From Zoroaster sp. YZ-2022 (taxonomy: Eukaryota > Echinodermata > Asteroidea > Forcipulatida > Zoroasteridae): a DNA stretch of 64,000 nt. The position numbers and the translations under genes are program-made. Of the stretch, positions 45,440-57,400 are shown one piece after another. Location: NCBI GenBank assembly GCA_029582265.1, contig CM055827.1, positions 3,271,423-3,335,422 on the forward strand, read 5' to 3'. Each line of letters starts with the position of its first letter. The stretch's first letter is position 1. The notes beneath the pieces are model-generated. The model saw only the letters and a program-made list of their open reading frames with translations, had not been told where the DNA came from and made no database searches.

Positions 45440-46330
45440 AGCATGGCAGTCATCTTGGATTTCAAAATGGACTGCATTTGAAACCAAATATTCTTCATAA
45501 CTTAGGATGTAATGTGGAATATGAAGACGATTTTGGTGCCAATACTCTCAGTTGTAATGCCAAGGAGTTCTATAACCTGAAATCGTTCAGTTAGCAGCAA
45601 TGGATGACGGCCATCTTGGATTTCAAAATGACTGCCACTTGAAAGCAAATATTCTTTATAACTTGGCCTGTGAATGCAAATACATCAGTCCATTTTGGTG
45701 GCAAAACTTGTACTGCCAAGGAGTTAAACAAAGAAATAGAAAAAGTGAGAAGATTTACAGCCGTATCGGATTGCGGCAATTCTGGGTTTGCGATACTGTC
45801 CCCATGCAGCTTTAAGCCCAATGGCGGCAAAATAGTGGCAAATCAGCAACATTGCGCCATTCCTATGCCTACAAGTACCTATATCAGCTGTGCTGTCCAA
45901 ACATGCTATTGGGCCCATATCTGCAACCAAAGAATGACAAACAAGAACCGGCACACCATTTTGTGCCATTTAAACTCCAGTTCAAGGTCCAATATCAGCA
46001 ATCATAAAGTGGCCAATTAGCACAACTGTGCAGTTCCAGTGCCGTTAAGGCATATCACAGCAACGAAAGAGTGGCAAACTAAACCACTGTGCCATCCAAA
46101 TCCAGTTTAGGATCCATATAATCAACCAAAAGAGACAAATCAGTATAACTGCGCTGTTCATAATAAAGCCATACGAGTGGCAAAACTGACACATTGAACC
46201 GTCCAAATACTATAGGATCCATATCAGCAACTAAAACAGAGTGGCAAATCAGCACAACTGTGCTGTCTCAATGCTGTTAATGACCCCCATCTAACAGCAA
46301 CCAAAAGGGCAAATGTCCCACATCCGCAAC
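45440..46330. repeat. Diverged tandem repeats
   Basis: A ~155-bp unit with 'catcttggatttcaaaatg' occurs at about 45440-45560 and 45595-45700. A second, very diverged series (45835-46330) repeats blocks such as 'gtggcaaatcagcacaactg' and 'atccatatcagcaac' every 60-75 bases. It is not coding, although long frames cross it by chance. Confidence 0.6.
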
Positions 46331-47270
46331 CAGAGTCAACGGCAGTGGTTTTTGAAAATGGGGGGGGGGGGGCGCAAATCCAATGGGGATATACATCAAA
46401 ATGTAACACAATCAACATGATTAGGGTTCTTAATGGCGTTGGAGTGGCACAATGATGTTGATAAGGGGGGGGGGGAACTTGCTCGCACTTTAGAAAATGT
46501 CCTGATTTTCCCCCACTTTTCACTTTTATACATGTTGTATTTTTGTTTGTTACTAGTGGAGTTAATGATTCAACCGTGCATAATAATAAAGAAAAAAACC
46601 TGACCAAGATAAAAAAACACTTTATAATACTCATCACCACACGAGGTTGTGGATTCGTACTTTGCTCTCGCCTGATTCCATTTCCCAACAATCACGATGG
46701 ATTTAGCAAAATGTTTTCCCCCATTCGGCCTGCAACCATTATAATACATTGCTAGAATAACATTTAAATAATAAAAGAATACTGTGTCGCTCTCTAATGT
46801 TCCCAAACCAATTCACCGTAACCAAATGCACTAAACGGAGATGTTAAACTTTTTTGAAAAAACACTTAAAAATTAATTATATGATAACATTTACGATGTG
46901 TTACTCTGACAGCTACGGTGATATATTACCGAAAATAAAAATAAGCAGCATTTTAACAAAAGATAATGCGGTTAATCCGACATATGTAGGGCCCTAATTT
47001 TGAATTTGGAGGGAATTCGCATATGCATCGATCTCCAATGGCTTCACTCCCAAATAAAGTCGTCATACTGTAGGGCCTATAAGGTTTTGTTGTTGAAACT
47101 GCAGTCTAACCTAATATTGATTTAGCTTCGTCTACAGGAACATAATGGGAAAGATTTTACTATACTCAATACAATTTTATAAACTGAAATAGCTCACAAA
47201 TGCTCACACAGAGCCTCCTGAATGCGCAACTTTCCCGGGCCCTTAATACAGAAGAAGGGGAATCCCGGTT

Positions 47271-47560
47271 CTATTATTATTATTATTATTATTATTGATG
47301 GTTTATTAAAACAATTTGAACTTGTAGCCAAAGGCTAAATTGAGTCAAATTTAACATAAAATATCCAAAATAAAAACATTACAATTACAGTATAAAAATA
47401 GATATGATCATTTATATTTAAAGATTCAGTTATATAAGAGTATTGATATTGACTTTAGTTAAAATATTAAATATTAAAATGAAATGAAGAATGGATAGAA
47501 AACAGACAACCAAGTATATAGTATATTGTGTACACATGCATATTTCACACAATACAGTTT
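47271..47560 (-). mobile_element. LINE 3' end fragment with (AAT)n tail
   Basis: Read on the minus strand it ends TTTAGCCTTTGGCTACAAGT, then AATAAACC and AAT repeats. The same 'agcctttgggct' block precedes the tail of the LINE at 47639-49960, so this is a 5'-truncated relative. The upstream limit is approximate. Confidence 0.55.
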
Positions 47561-47638
47561 GGAAACCATCAGTGGTCATTATAAAGTTCTATAAATGTCT
47601 TAGACATTGTGGTGTAACTTTGGGGGATGACACCTGAG

Positions 47639-49960
47639 GCTCCATTATCATTATCATTATCATTATCATTATCATTATCATGTTTATTAAAAAAAACACC
47701 TTTTGCAGCCCAAAGGCTGAATTGCACAGTGCTTATAAATGAAACAACTACAATAAATAGCAAAATTCATTAAGTTCGAATAAGGATAAAAATAATAAAA
47801 TGTAAATTACTTCATTTGTTAAGTAGTCTAGTGAGGTATGGCACAGGACTGTTCCTGAATCTGTTCGAGGTGAAAGAGTGCTCTTCAAGGACTCGATTTG
47901 ATCTGAGGTTCATAGAGTGTGAACTTTTAGTTTTAGGGAACCATTCGCTAAATCTACCCGAGTTGTAAGTTTTAATGGGAAATTTGGTACAAAGAGAGGT
48001 TCTTCTATCATGGAGGGGTGTCAGACCTAAAGTGGATAACACTTCAACGTAATGGATATATTTATTTCCTCGAATGATACGGCAAACTCTTTTTTGAATA
48101 GATTCAATACGGTTTGATTGTGCGCGTGTGATGCTGGAATGCCAAACAGGGGTTGCGTATTCAACAATAGGTCTGACATAACCCATATACACAGTAGTAA
48201 GTTCAGCAGTAGATAAACCGGTCTTTTTAAGTTTCCTGAGCATAAATAGTTTTCTGTTGACCTTACCAATCATCTCATTTATGTGATAATCCCATTTCAG
48301 GTTATGTTGAAAAGTAACACCCAAAAGTTTAGCCCTAGAAACTTGTTGCAGATGTAAGTTGGAAATATTATACGATACATCAGGAAATTCTTTCTTGCCA
48401 AAGTACACCTGCATGGTTTGACATTTGGATGGATTAAGAGAGAGTTTATTTTCCAGTGCCCAATCGTTCAGTCTATCCAACTCTCGTTGAATATTACTAA
48501 TTGCATTAATGGGTCTATTTTCACTCAGAGTTAAATCATCCACATATTTCCAGCATCTACAATTTGCGAGATCTGCAGCATTGTTTAAGCAAGCAAGGAA
48601 GATCACTGGGCGTAGTTTGGTTCCCTGCGGCACTCCACTGGACAGGGTCTGCCAATCTGAAAACACCCGTTTGTATTTGACCCTTTGTTTACGTTCAGTT
48701 AAAAAATCACCAATCCATTGAACAATGGCAGGGGAAACGCCAAGGTCCAAAAGATTTTTGATGGCTACTTCATGGTTAACCATATCAAACGCTTTGGTAA
48801 AATCAGTGAGTACAAGTGTACCAATATTATTAGGAGTATTAGCACCAGACACTAGATGATGATAAACATCCACAAGACAATGAGTGGCAGAAATACCCTT
48901 TTGATTGCCAAATTGCCTTATGTCAATGTTAGGACGAATAGAATTCATGACCCACTCACAAATAAAACCTTCAGTTATTTTGGCTAAAAGAGGAGTAAGT
49001 GAAATTGGTCTAAGTTTTTGTAAAGTTGGTGAAGTCTGATTAGGAATAGGAACAGCATCCGCTTGTTTCCATTGAGCCGGAACAACACCCTGTAAAAATG
49101 AAGTATTTATAATGTCTGTCACAGGAATAGATAGTTCATAAGCGAATTCCTTAATGATTTTAGCTGGTAAATTATCAGGTCCACCAGTTTTGGTGAGAGA
49201 AATATGTTTGAGCTTATCATAAACTGTCCAAGTCCAAGGTTGAACCCGGGGGGTGGCAGTTGTGAAGGCAGGTATGCAGGTAACAATTTTAGGTTGAGAG
49301 GATTTTGTGATTGAGAAAAACCAGCAAGATGATTATTAATAACATTGGCAGTGGATTTTAAGTCAGATGGGTCAATGTCATTAATGTGAATAGTTAAATC
49401 ATTTTTTTTTCATATTAGCCAAATTACGTATCTCCCTATCAGGATTCAGCCTCTGCACTTTACGAACTCTCCCAGCATAATACAATTTTTTTGCATATGT
49501 AATTTCTCTGATAATCTTATTTCTAAGAAAACGGAAAGCACTTCTGTTGCCATCAGCAAAGGTTTTCTGCTTACTCTTTATCATATTTGTTAAACGATCA
49601 GTAAGTCATGGTTTGTCGCTATTATGGTGCTTGACAGTTTTAATTGGAAAATGAGTATCAATAGCATGATGAATTAATTCGTAGAAAGCATCCACCTTAG
49701 CTTGGCAACAGTGAGTACCTAAAACATCATTCCAGGTTTGATTCTGTATCCATGTACCAAATGAACGAATGCTAGAGTCTTTCATTGGCCTAATAATTTT
49801 AGTAACACAATTGTTAGTCACATTTGTATGTTTAGGAACCCAAGAGATACAATTGTGGTCACTTTTGCCAATTGGACAAGAGACAGTGGGGCAATGTATG
49901 AAAAATGAACAATGTATGAAAATCCTCTGCATTATAAATTTGGGTAATAGTTTCAAAGAA
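47639..49960 (-). mobile_element. 5'-truncated CR1/Jockey-like LINE with (TGATAA)n tail
   Basis: Minus-strand element. The coding region is an endonuclease C-terminus (IGKSDHNCISWVP near 49880), a linker, reverse transcriptase and C-terminal region (47812-49122), a 3' UTR containing 'agcctttgggctgc', then six-base TGATAA repeats at 47640-47681. The 5' part of the endonuclease is absent, as expected from incomplete reverse transcription. Placement in the CR1/Jockey group rests on the RT C-terminal pattern (YATPVWHSS, RIESIQKRVCRII). Confidence 0.8.
47812..49956 (-). pseudogene. LINE ORF2: endonuclease end plus reverse transcriptase
   Basis: The longest clean part (49122-47812, 436 codons) is a non-LTR reverse transcriptase: LRPISLTPLLAK, GNQKGISATHCLVDVYH, LVLTDFTKAFDMVNH (catalytic Asp), SSGVPQGTKL and KYVDDLTL (catalytic DD), then the thumb region. 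Coding similarity continues upstream (TGGPDNLPAKIIKEFAYELS), so the start at 49122 is only the first Met. Further upstream the frame is broken: a shift near 49240-49290, a deletion at a poly-T run near 49410, and a TGA in place of Trp near 49606. The RT core itself retains its catalytic residues, but the element cannot make a full ORF2. Confidence 0.85.
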
Positions 49961-50729
49961 AATGGACATCATGTGGTATTCAAAGTTGCGGGTCTCAGTG
50001 GCTTGATTCTCAAGTTAAAAATAAACTACTTGGCATTACACAAATGTGTATATGTCTTTCCAAATTTTAATAATTGCCTCAAGTAACATCCAAACTAACA
50101 AAAAAGCTGCTTCCTGTCACATTGTATTGTTCAAAATAGGCCAATTCGTGTATAAATGGCGGTCATCTTTGATTTTTGGCAGCCATATTGGTTTTTGGAC
50201 ATTATTATATGAACCTAAAGTTTGTTTGACTTAGACTTTCGAGAAATTGACCTTATATACCACCAAACATTAAAAAAAGATTTATTTTCTGATATAGCCT
50301 CTTGCCCCGATAGGCCAATTTATGTGCAAATTAGATTTTGGCTGTTTCCACAAAATGCTGACATTTTCACGAGGGTCACCCCCGCTCATTTTATTCAGCA
50401 CCATTCAATTTGATAGAAACCACAGGACCTACACATTTTGCCTCTACTAAAAACACACTGGGCAATACATCCTTAAATGAATACAATCTTGATTCAAATA
50501 AAGTAAGCATATCCACAGACGCAGTTGCTAACGTTACCAATGTTGTACCTTCCCTTTACGCCAGTTAATGAACAATATTCTTGAAGGCTATTGTTACAAT
50601 CGTCCAAATAAATTGTTAAATAACATTAAATCCACCATGTGCGTTTTGTATTCATTACCATGTGTTTCCACTAATACCTCATTGGGTAGTGGTATGCAAC
50701 TATACGCAAAGAATGTAACATAGCCTACT

Positions 50730-51060
50730 TGGTTATGTTACAGAAATCGGCAGAGCTTATTCCACTGCGTGAGGTGTAACGCTGTCGCTTCCAGCATGCT
50801 TGTGACGGACTCACTCGAGGGTTGCCTACTCCATAGACCCCTCTAAAAACTTCGGTCTTCTTCACAAGCTCGTCCAACGGCCCCGATGTCCGTTCTCCAG
50901 AGTATCCGCTCACCCGTCGGCTCGGCTTCTTATGTGACATGCTAGTCCCGGTCGAGCCCAGAAGCTCCGGTCTGATGTCACGCTTTCTCGGTGTATCCGC
51001 TCGCCGGTCGGCTAAGCTACTGACGTGATGGGCTGGTTCTCCAACCTCCGCACCCTTTAC
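50730..51060. other. G/C-rich segment of unknown origin
   Basis: This stretch is clearly richer in G/C than its surroundings. It contains a partial internal duplication ('gtatccgctcacccgtcggct' near 50903, 'gtatccgctcgccggtcggct' near 50992). A 71-codon minus-strand frame has no recognisable homology. It may be a fragment of a mobile element with different base composition. Confidence 0.4.
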
Positions 51061-51308
51061 TCTTATTTTGGATACCTTACTTTATCATTAACATTGTATT
51101 AAATTACTTTCTCTGTACATATTAATTTTGGTTATTCATCTGAATGGAATCAATATAATCTATTTTTTTTATCTCGCACTCAAGGTATCAGTCTGAATTA
51201 TTTGTGTTTCTTTAATCTTGTCTTTGTCTGTTGAGTGGTTCATCTCTCTTGTTTCGTACATCGCAACACTATACTTATCACAAATGACATCAAATACATG
51301 AAACATAC

Positions 51309-51463
51309 CTATCACGAATGCCATCAAATACACGCCATAATTGCCTGCCGCGATGAAGAAACGCAAGGCTGTGTAAGCTGCAATGCTTTGGATGAAAACT
51401 GCCACCGTTGTAGATACAACTGCGATGCTGAGACTGAGGAAAAAAGCGAGTCTTCGGCCGCCC
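51309..51463 (-). CDS. SLC22-like exon 3 (TM3-TM4)
   Basis: The acceptor AATATTTTAG is just above 51463 and the donor GTATGT just below 51309. It reads GGRRLAFFLSLSIAVVSTTV then AVFIQSIAAYTALRFFIAAG and NYGVYLMAFVIG. The start completes the Trp/Gly codon left by exon 2 (ADW|GGRR). Two hydrophobic helices flank RFFIAAG, the typical R-x-x-x-A-x-G region. It ends in phase 1. Confidence 0.85.
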
Positions 51464-54400
51464 CTAAAATATTGAAGAGAAGTAATTGAGAACTTATAAT
51501 ATAAACTTATCATCACCATCATCACCACCATCACGAGTACACGGGACCTATGTCTTAACGTCCCATCCGAAGGACGAAGCAATTATGGTTAATTGACTCA
51601 AGCGCGGTGACCAGCCTTGCCGGGATTCGAACCCATGCACATTAATGGTAATTAAAAACAAACAACGAACAAACAAACAAAATAAAATATTTACATGGAC
51701 TTTACTTGGTGTAAAGTTGATGATGGTATCAAATATCAATTGAAATATTTTTGGTGGAGGTGCTATTGTTTTGGTAAAATTAGTTGAATAATTTCCAAAA
51801 ATAATTTGTCTTCATGAAGACAGAAATTCAACGTGCATGATTATACAATCTAAATGCATTTTCACTATTTTCTCGTTAACGACACAATGTAATAAGCTGA
51901 AACTTGTTTTAGGCCTATAGTTTGATTCTGATAAAGTATGAAAGCTTTTCAAAGATATTTCACATTTAAAATGTTAATCCTGTTAAATTTGAAACAAAAT
52001 TAAACAATCTGCTGATGGGAGTCCCTTCGTGCGAATTTAAAGATATAATTGATATGAAATAACTACCCTATTTTAACGAATTTTACAGTTTGACACTTGC
52101 ATTCAGGTGTGCATAATGGGGAGGAAAACATTTGACGTAAACAAAAAATAAATAAAATAATTTAAAAAAAAACCGATAACACTTAAGCTTTATATGAGCT
52201 TAATTAACATTAATTTACATACCAATCAGCTACCGCGCCCCATATGAACGACCCGCAGAGAAACCCAGCAAAGTATACAGACTGGGCCAAGCCTGGAAGA
52301 TCCTCTCTGGAACACACCAAATTGAACTATAAACAATCAGTAAGAAAAGCATTATTCACATTGCTTAACAAGAACAAATGAGGGAATGGATTATTTGATT
52401 TATATCACAAATCCAATTTAAAGGGATGGAACAACATAGTTATCTAGTAACACACGTTCATTTCAAAACTGCGAAAACTTCATCACAATAGGTGCTCACG
52501 GTTTTTTGTATTTAACAAAAAGTTGCCTGACAGTAAGTTATGAAAAATCTCTATATAAAGATCAAAATACTTTAGACGAAATAATTCCTCAAGATGATTG
52601 ATACTTTTACCAACTTTATACCAAGTAAAGTTTTTGAAATAATAATTAGTACATTTAACAGATAATCTGGTAATTTCCAATGTTGTACATGTCGTTACCG
52701 TTTTCACGAATTTAGTGACGAATCCATAAATTAGTTTTGTCAAATTCAGTTTTGAAGATATTTGAGATGTATTCATTGTAGCGGACATTTCTTCTAAGTT
52801 TCAAGTGTTGAAACGTCATCGTTTCGTAATTACGATATTAATATACCCGCCGAATCACTTAGCTATTTGCCACTTTGTACATTGAAATACATAGCGATTG
52901 GCAAAATGCCAAAGCAAGTATTGTTGATTTTGCGTTTTCACGAAGTAACGAATCGTGTGACCTATATACGTTTAGCGTTTTCACGAAGTGACGAATTGTG
53001 TGACCTATATACGTTTAGCGTTTTCACGAAGTGACGAATCGCTTAATATGTTGTTAATATACAGCGCTCTGCACACGCGTTCTTGTTTTTGCGTTTTCAC
53101 GAAGTGATGAATATGTTTGGAAAGTAATTCCCCATTAATTACAATCTCTATGATAAAGATACCGACATTTTTTGTAATTAAAGTTATTAGCTTTAGTAGG
53201 AAGCAAAATCAAAAATAACTAGATGCAAGTGTTTGTGATATTACAAACAACATAGGTGTTCGAGTTTTGTCAGGGCAGTGATGATGACGTCAGAATGTTT
53301 TTAAAAGAAACTTTGCACTATTATTTTTTTTCATATTAAAGAGTACCCTGTAAAATATGATGTGGTTACCAACGATGATTTGTTTGAAGTCCATTTCAAT
53401 GATTTGAACTTAATCACATTATTTATTCTTGAAAAAACAGTTCAAATGTGAAAAACAACTATTCTGCTACATAAGGGTCAATTATGGTACCGAAATTCTT
53501 TGAGAGAAGGCATTTATTTCTTTGGCGAGTTTTTACAACCCGTTTTCGTGTAGTTCCAGATACGAATTGTGATTTTGACGAAACCGTCGTCCTCGCTAAT
53601 AATGTACGATTTTGAAAATATTTTTGTAATGTTAAACTTTGACTTCCGGTTTGGACAGGAAGTAAAGGTCAAATTGGGGTCACCTTTGTGTAATATTTAT
53701 TGACAATTAACAATCTAAACAATGGTGGAGAGATTGTGAATTTACCCCTTGTGGTTGTTGAGATATGATTTTTTAATATTAAACTTTGACTTCCGGTTTG
53801 GACAGGAAGTAAAGGTCAAATTGGGGTCATGTTTTTGAAAATATTTTTGACAATTAACAATCTGTAAAATGGTGCAAAAACTGTGAATTTACCTCTTGTG
53901 GTTGTTGAGATATGATTTTTTTCAATATTAAACTTTGACTTCCGGTTTGGACAGGAAGTAAGGTCAAATTGGGTCATGTTTTTGTAAATATTTTTCGACA
54001 ATTAACAATCTATACAATGGTGCAAAAATGTCACTTTACCTCTTGTGGTTGTTGAGATATGATTTTTTTAAATATTAATCTTTGACTTCCGGTTTGGACA
54101 GGAAGTAAGGTCAGATTGGGGTCACGTGTGTGTACGAAAAATCACATAATTCAAGATCTATAACATGGTGCAAAGATTGTGAAAATATCTTTTGTGGTTC
54201 ATGAGATAATTTTTTGAAAATATTAAAATTTGTTTGAGGGTAATTAGATATCTGATGACCTCACTATGACGTCACAACTTAAGGTATAACTACACGTTAA
54301 GGTCTAACTATGTGTGAAGTTTTAAGGTTCTGTGAACTCCGCAACTATGTTTTTGTCTCTGGATATGTTTCACTGATAAGGAGAAGAAAAAGTTTTTAAA

Positions 54401-57400
54401 AAACCGCTGTGGCTCGAACACCTAAAAACCGAACAATATCAAGGTGTTCGCGCTGTGGCTCGACCACCTAATTAATGCTGAAAAGTCTTTGAAATTGCCA
54501 TTTCAAAAACAGTTCAAAGGCGATTATCTCAAAACATGGATTTGCTGCTGTGTGGGCCGATTCGTCACTTGTGACAATGTATATCGTCCCTTTAACGTTA
54601 TGAAAGCTGGTGTATACTATTAGGCATGAAATAATCCACCAACATGGACTATTTAGGTGTTCGAGCCACAGCGCGAACACCTCTTGATATTATTCGGTTT
54701 TTGTTTAGGTGTTCGAGCTATAGCGCGAACACCTCTTGTTATTGTTCGTTTTTTTTTTCTTTTTAGGTGTTCGGGCATGTGCCCGAAACACCTGTTGTTT
54801 TTGTACGTTTTTTTTTTAGGTGTTCGGGCATGTGCCCTTAACACCTATTGTTTTTGTACGATTTTTTTTATTTTTACTTCTTCTCCCCTGCGTTTGTCCG
54901 CAAAAAAACACATACTTGCAAACTTCACATGAACTTGAAACTTGGCATGTACTTAGAACTTACCAAGTAGATGAAACTCGAGTTGTGAGTGACCCCAATT
55001 TGACCTTACTTCCTGTACAAACCGGAAGTCAAAGTTTAATATTTAAAAAAATCATATCTCAACAACCACAACAGGTAAATTGACATTTTTGCACCATTGT
55101 ATAGATTGTTAATTGTCAAAAAATATTTACAAAAAGGTGACCCCAATTTGACCTTACTTCCTGTCCAAACCCGAAGTCAAAGTTTAATATTTAAAAAAAA
55201 TCATATCTCAACAACCACAAGAGATAAATTGACATTTTTTGCACCATTGTATAGATTGTTAACTGTCAAAATATTTACAAAAACATGACCCCAATTTCCT
55301 GTTTAAACCGGAAGTCAAAGTTTAATATTAAAAAATAATAATGCAAAGTTTCTTTAAAAACATTCTGACTTTCTTCTCCTCCTCCTCCTCCTCCTCCTCC
55401 TCCTCCTCCTCCTCCTCCTCCTCCTCCTCCTCCTCCTCCTCCTCCTCCTCCTCCTCCTCCTCCTCCCACAAAAAACACATACTTGCAAACTTCACATGAA
55501 CTTGAAACTTGGCATGTACTTAGAACTTAACAAGTAGATGAAACTCGAGTTGTGAGTGACCCCAATTTGACCTTACTTCCTGTCCAAACCGGAAGTCAAA
55601 GTTTAATATTTAAAAAATCATATCTCAACAACCACAACAGGTAAATTCACAATTTTTATACCATTGTACAGACCGTTAATTGTCAAAAGATATTTACAAA
55701 AAGATGACCGCAATTTGACCTTACTTCCTGTCCAAACCGGAAGTCAAGGTTTAATATTTAAAAAAATCATATCTCAACAACCACAAGAGGTAAATTCACA
55801 AATTTTGTACCATTGTACAGATCGCTAATTGTCAAAATATATTTACAAAAAGATGACCCCAATTTGACCTTACTTCCTGTCCAAACCGGAAGTCAAAGTT
55901 TAATATTTCAAAAGATCATATCTCAGCAATCACAAGAGGTAAATTAAAAAAATTTGCACCATTGTACAGATCGTTAATTGTCACAAAATATTTAAACAAA
56001 GTTGACCCCAATTTGACCTTACATCCTCCCGAACACCTAGAGTTTGTGTCGAGACAAACTCTGAATCTCTAGTTCTTCTTCTTCTTCTCCCCCGCTTTTG
56101 TCCGCAAAAAACACATACTTGCAAACTTCACATGAACTTGAAACTTGGCATGTACTTACAACTTAACAAGTAAATGAAACTCGAGTTGTGAGTGGCCCCA
56201 ATTTGACCTTACTTCCTGTCCAAACCGGAAGTCAAAATTTAATATTTAAAAAAATTATATCTCAACAACCACAAGAGGTAAATTCACAGTTTTTGCACCC
56301 TTGTACAGATTGTTAATTGTCAAAAATATTTACAAAAACATGACCCCAATTTGACCTTTACTTCCTGTCCAAACCGGAAGTCAAAGTTTAATATTAAAAA
56401 TATCATCTCAACAACCACAAGGGGTAAATTCACAATCTTTCCACCATTGTATAGATTGTTAATAATTGTTGACAAATATTTACACAAAGGTGACCCCACT
56501 TTGACCTTATTCCTGTCCAAACCGGAAGTCAAAGTTTAATATTAAAAAAATATTTTCAAAATCGTACATTATTAGCGAGGACGACGGTTTCGTCAAAATC
56601 ACAATTCGTATCTGGAACTACACGAAAACGGGTTGTAAAAACTCGCCAAAGAAATAAATGCCTTCTCTCAAACAATTTCAGTACCAAAATTGACCCTTAT
56701 GTAGCAGAACAGTTGTTTTTCACATTTGAACTGTTTTTTCAAGAATAAATAATGTGATTAAGTTCAAATCATTGAAATTGACTTCAAACAAATCATCGTT
56801 GGTAACCACATCATATTTTACAGGGTACTCTTTAATATGAAAAAAATAATAGTGCAAAGTTTCTTTAAAAAACATTCTGACGTCATCATCACTGCCCCTG
56901 ACAAAACTCGAACACCTATGTGTTTGTAATATCACAAACACTTCCATCTAGTTGGTGGATACGTGCGCTATATAAGTCCACACATTATTAGGTGTTCGGG
57001 TATGTACCCGAAACACCTATTGTTTTTGTTCGGTTTTTTATTTTTTAAATTTTTTTTTTACTTCTTCTTCTTCTTCTTCTTCTCCCCCATCTTGTCCGCA
57101 AATAAAAACATACTTGCCAAGTTTTAAAAACCTTCAAACTTCACACATAGTTAGACCTTAACTTGTAGATGAAACTTAGTGACGTCATGATAATCAGGAA
57201 ACCGCAACAGTGACGTCATGATGACGTCAAGCCAACATACATAATGACTCACATTCGTGCGTTAGAAATGCTAACTATAGAGGGCGCTATACAGCTTTAG
57301 TGGTCTTTACACAAATAGATTGTCTACAAAAAACACATACTTGCAAACTTTACATGAACTTGAAACTTGGCATGTACTTAGAACTTAACAAGTAGATGAC

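Noticed and set aside
46224..46691. 155-codon minus-strand frame
   Set aside because: Crosses G-runs and the diverged tandem repeat region; composition is that of translated low-complexity DNA.
55275..55478. Poly-Gly protein on the minus strand
   Set aside because: Translation of the (TCC)n microsatellite.
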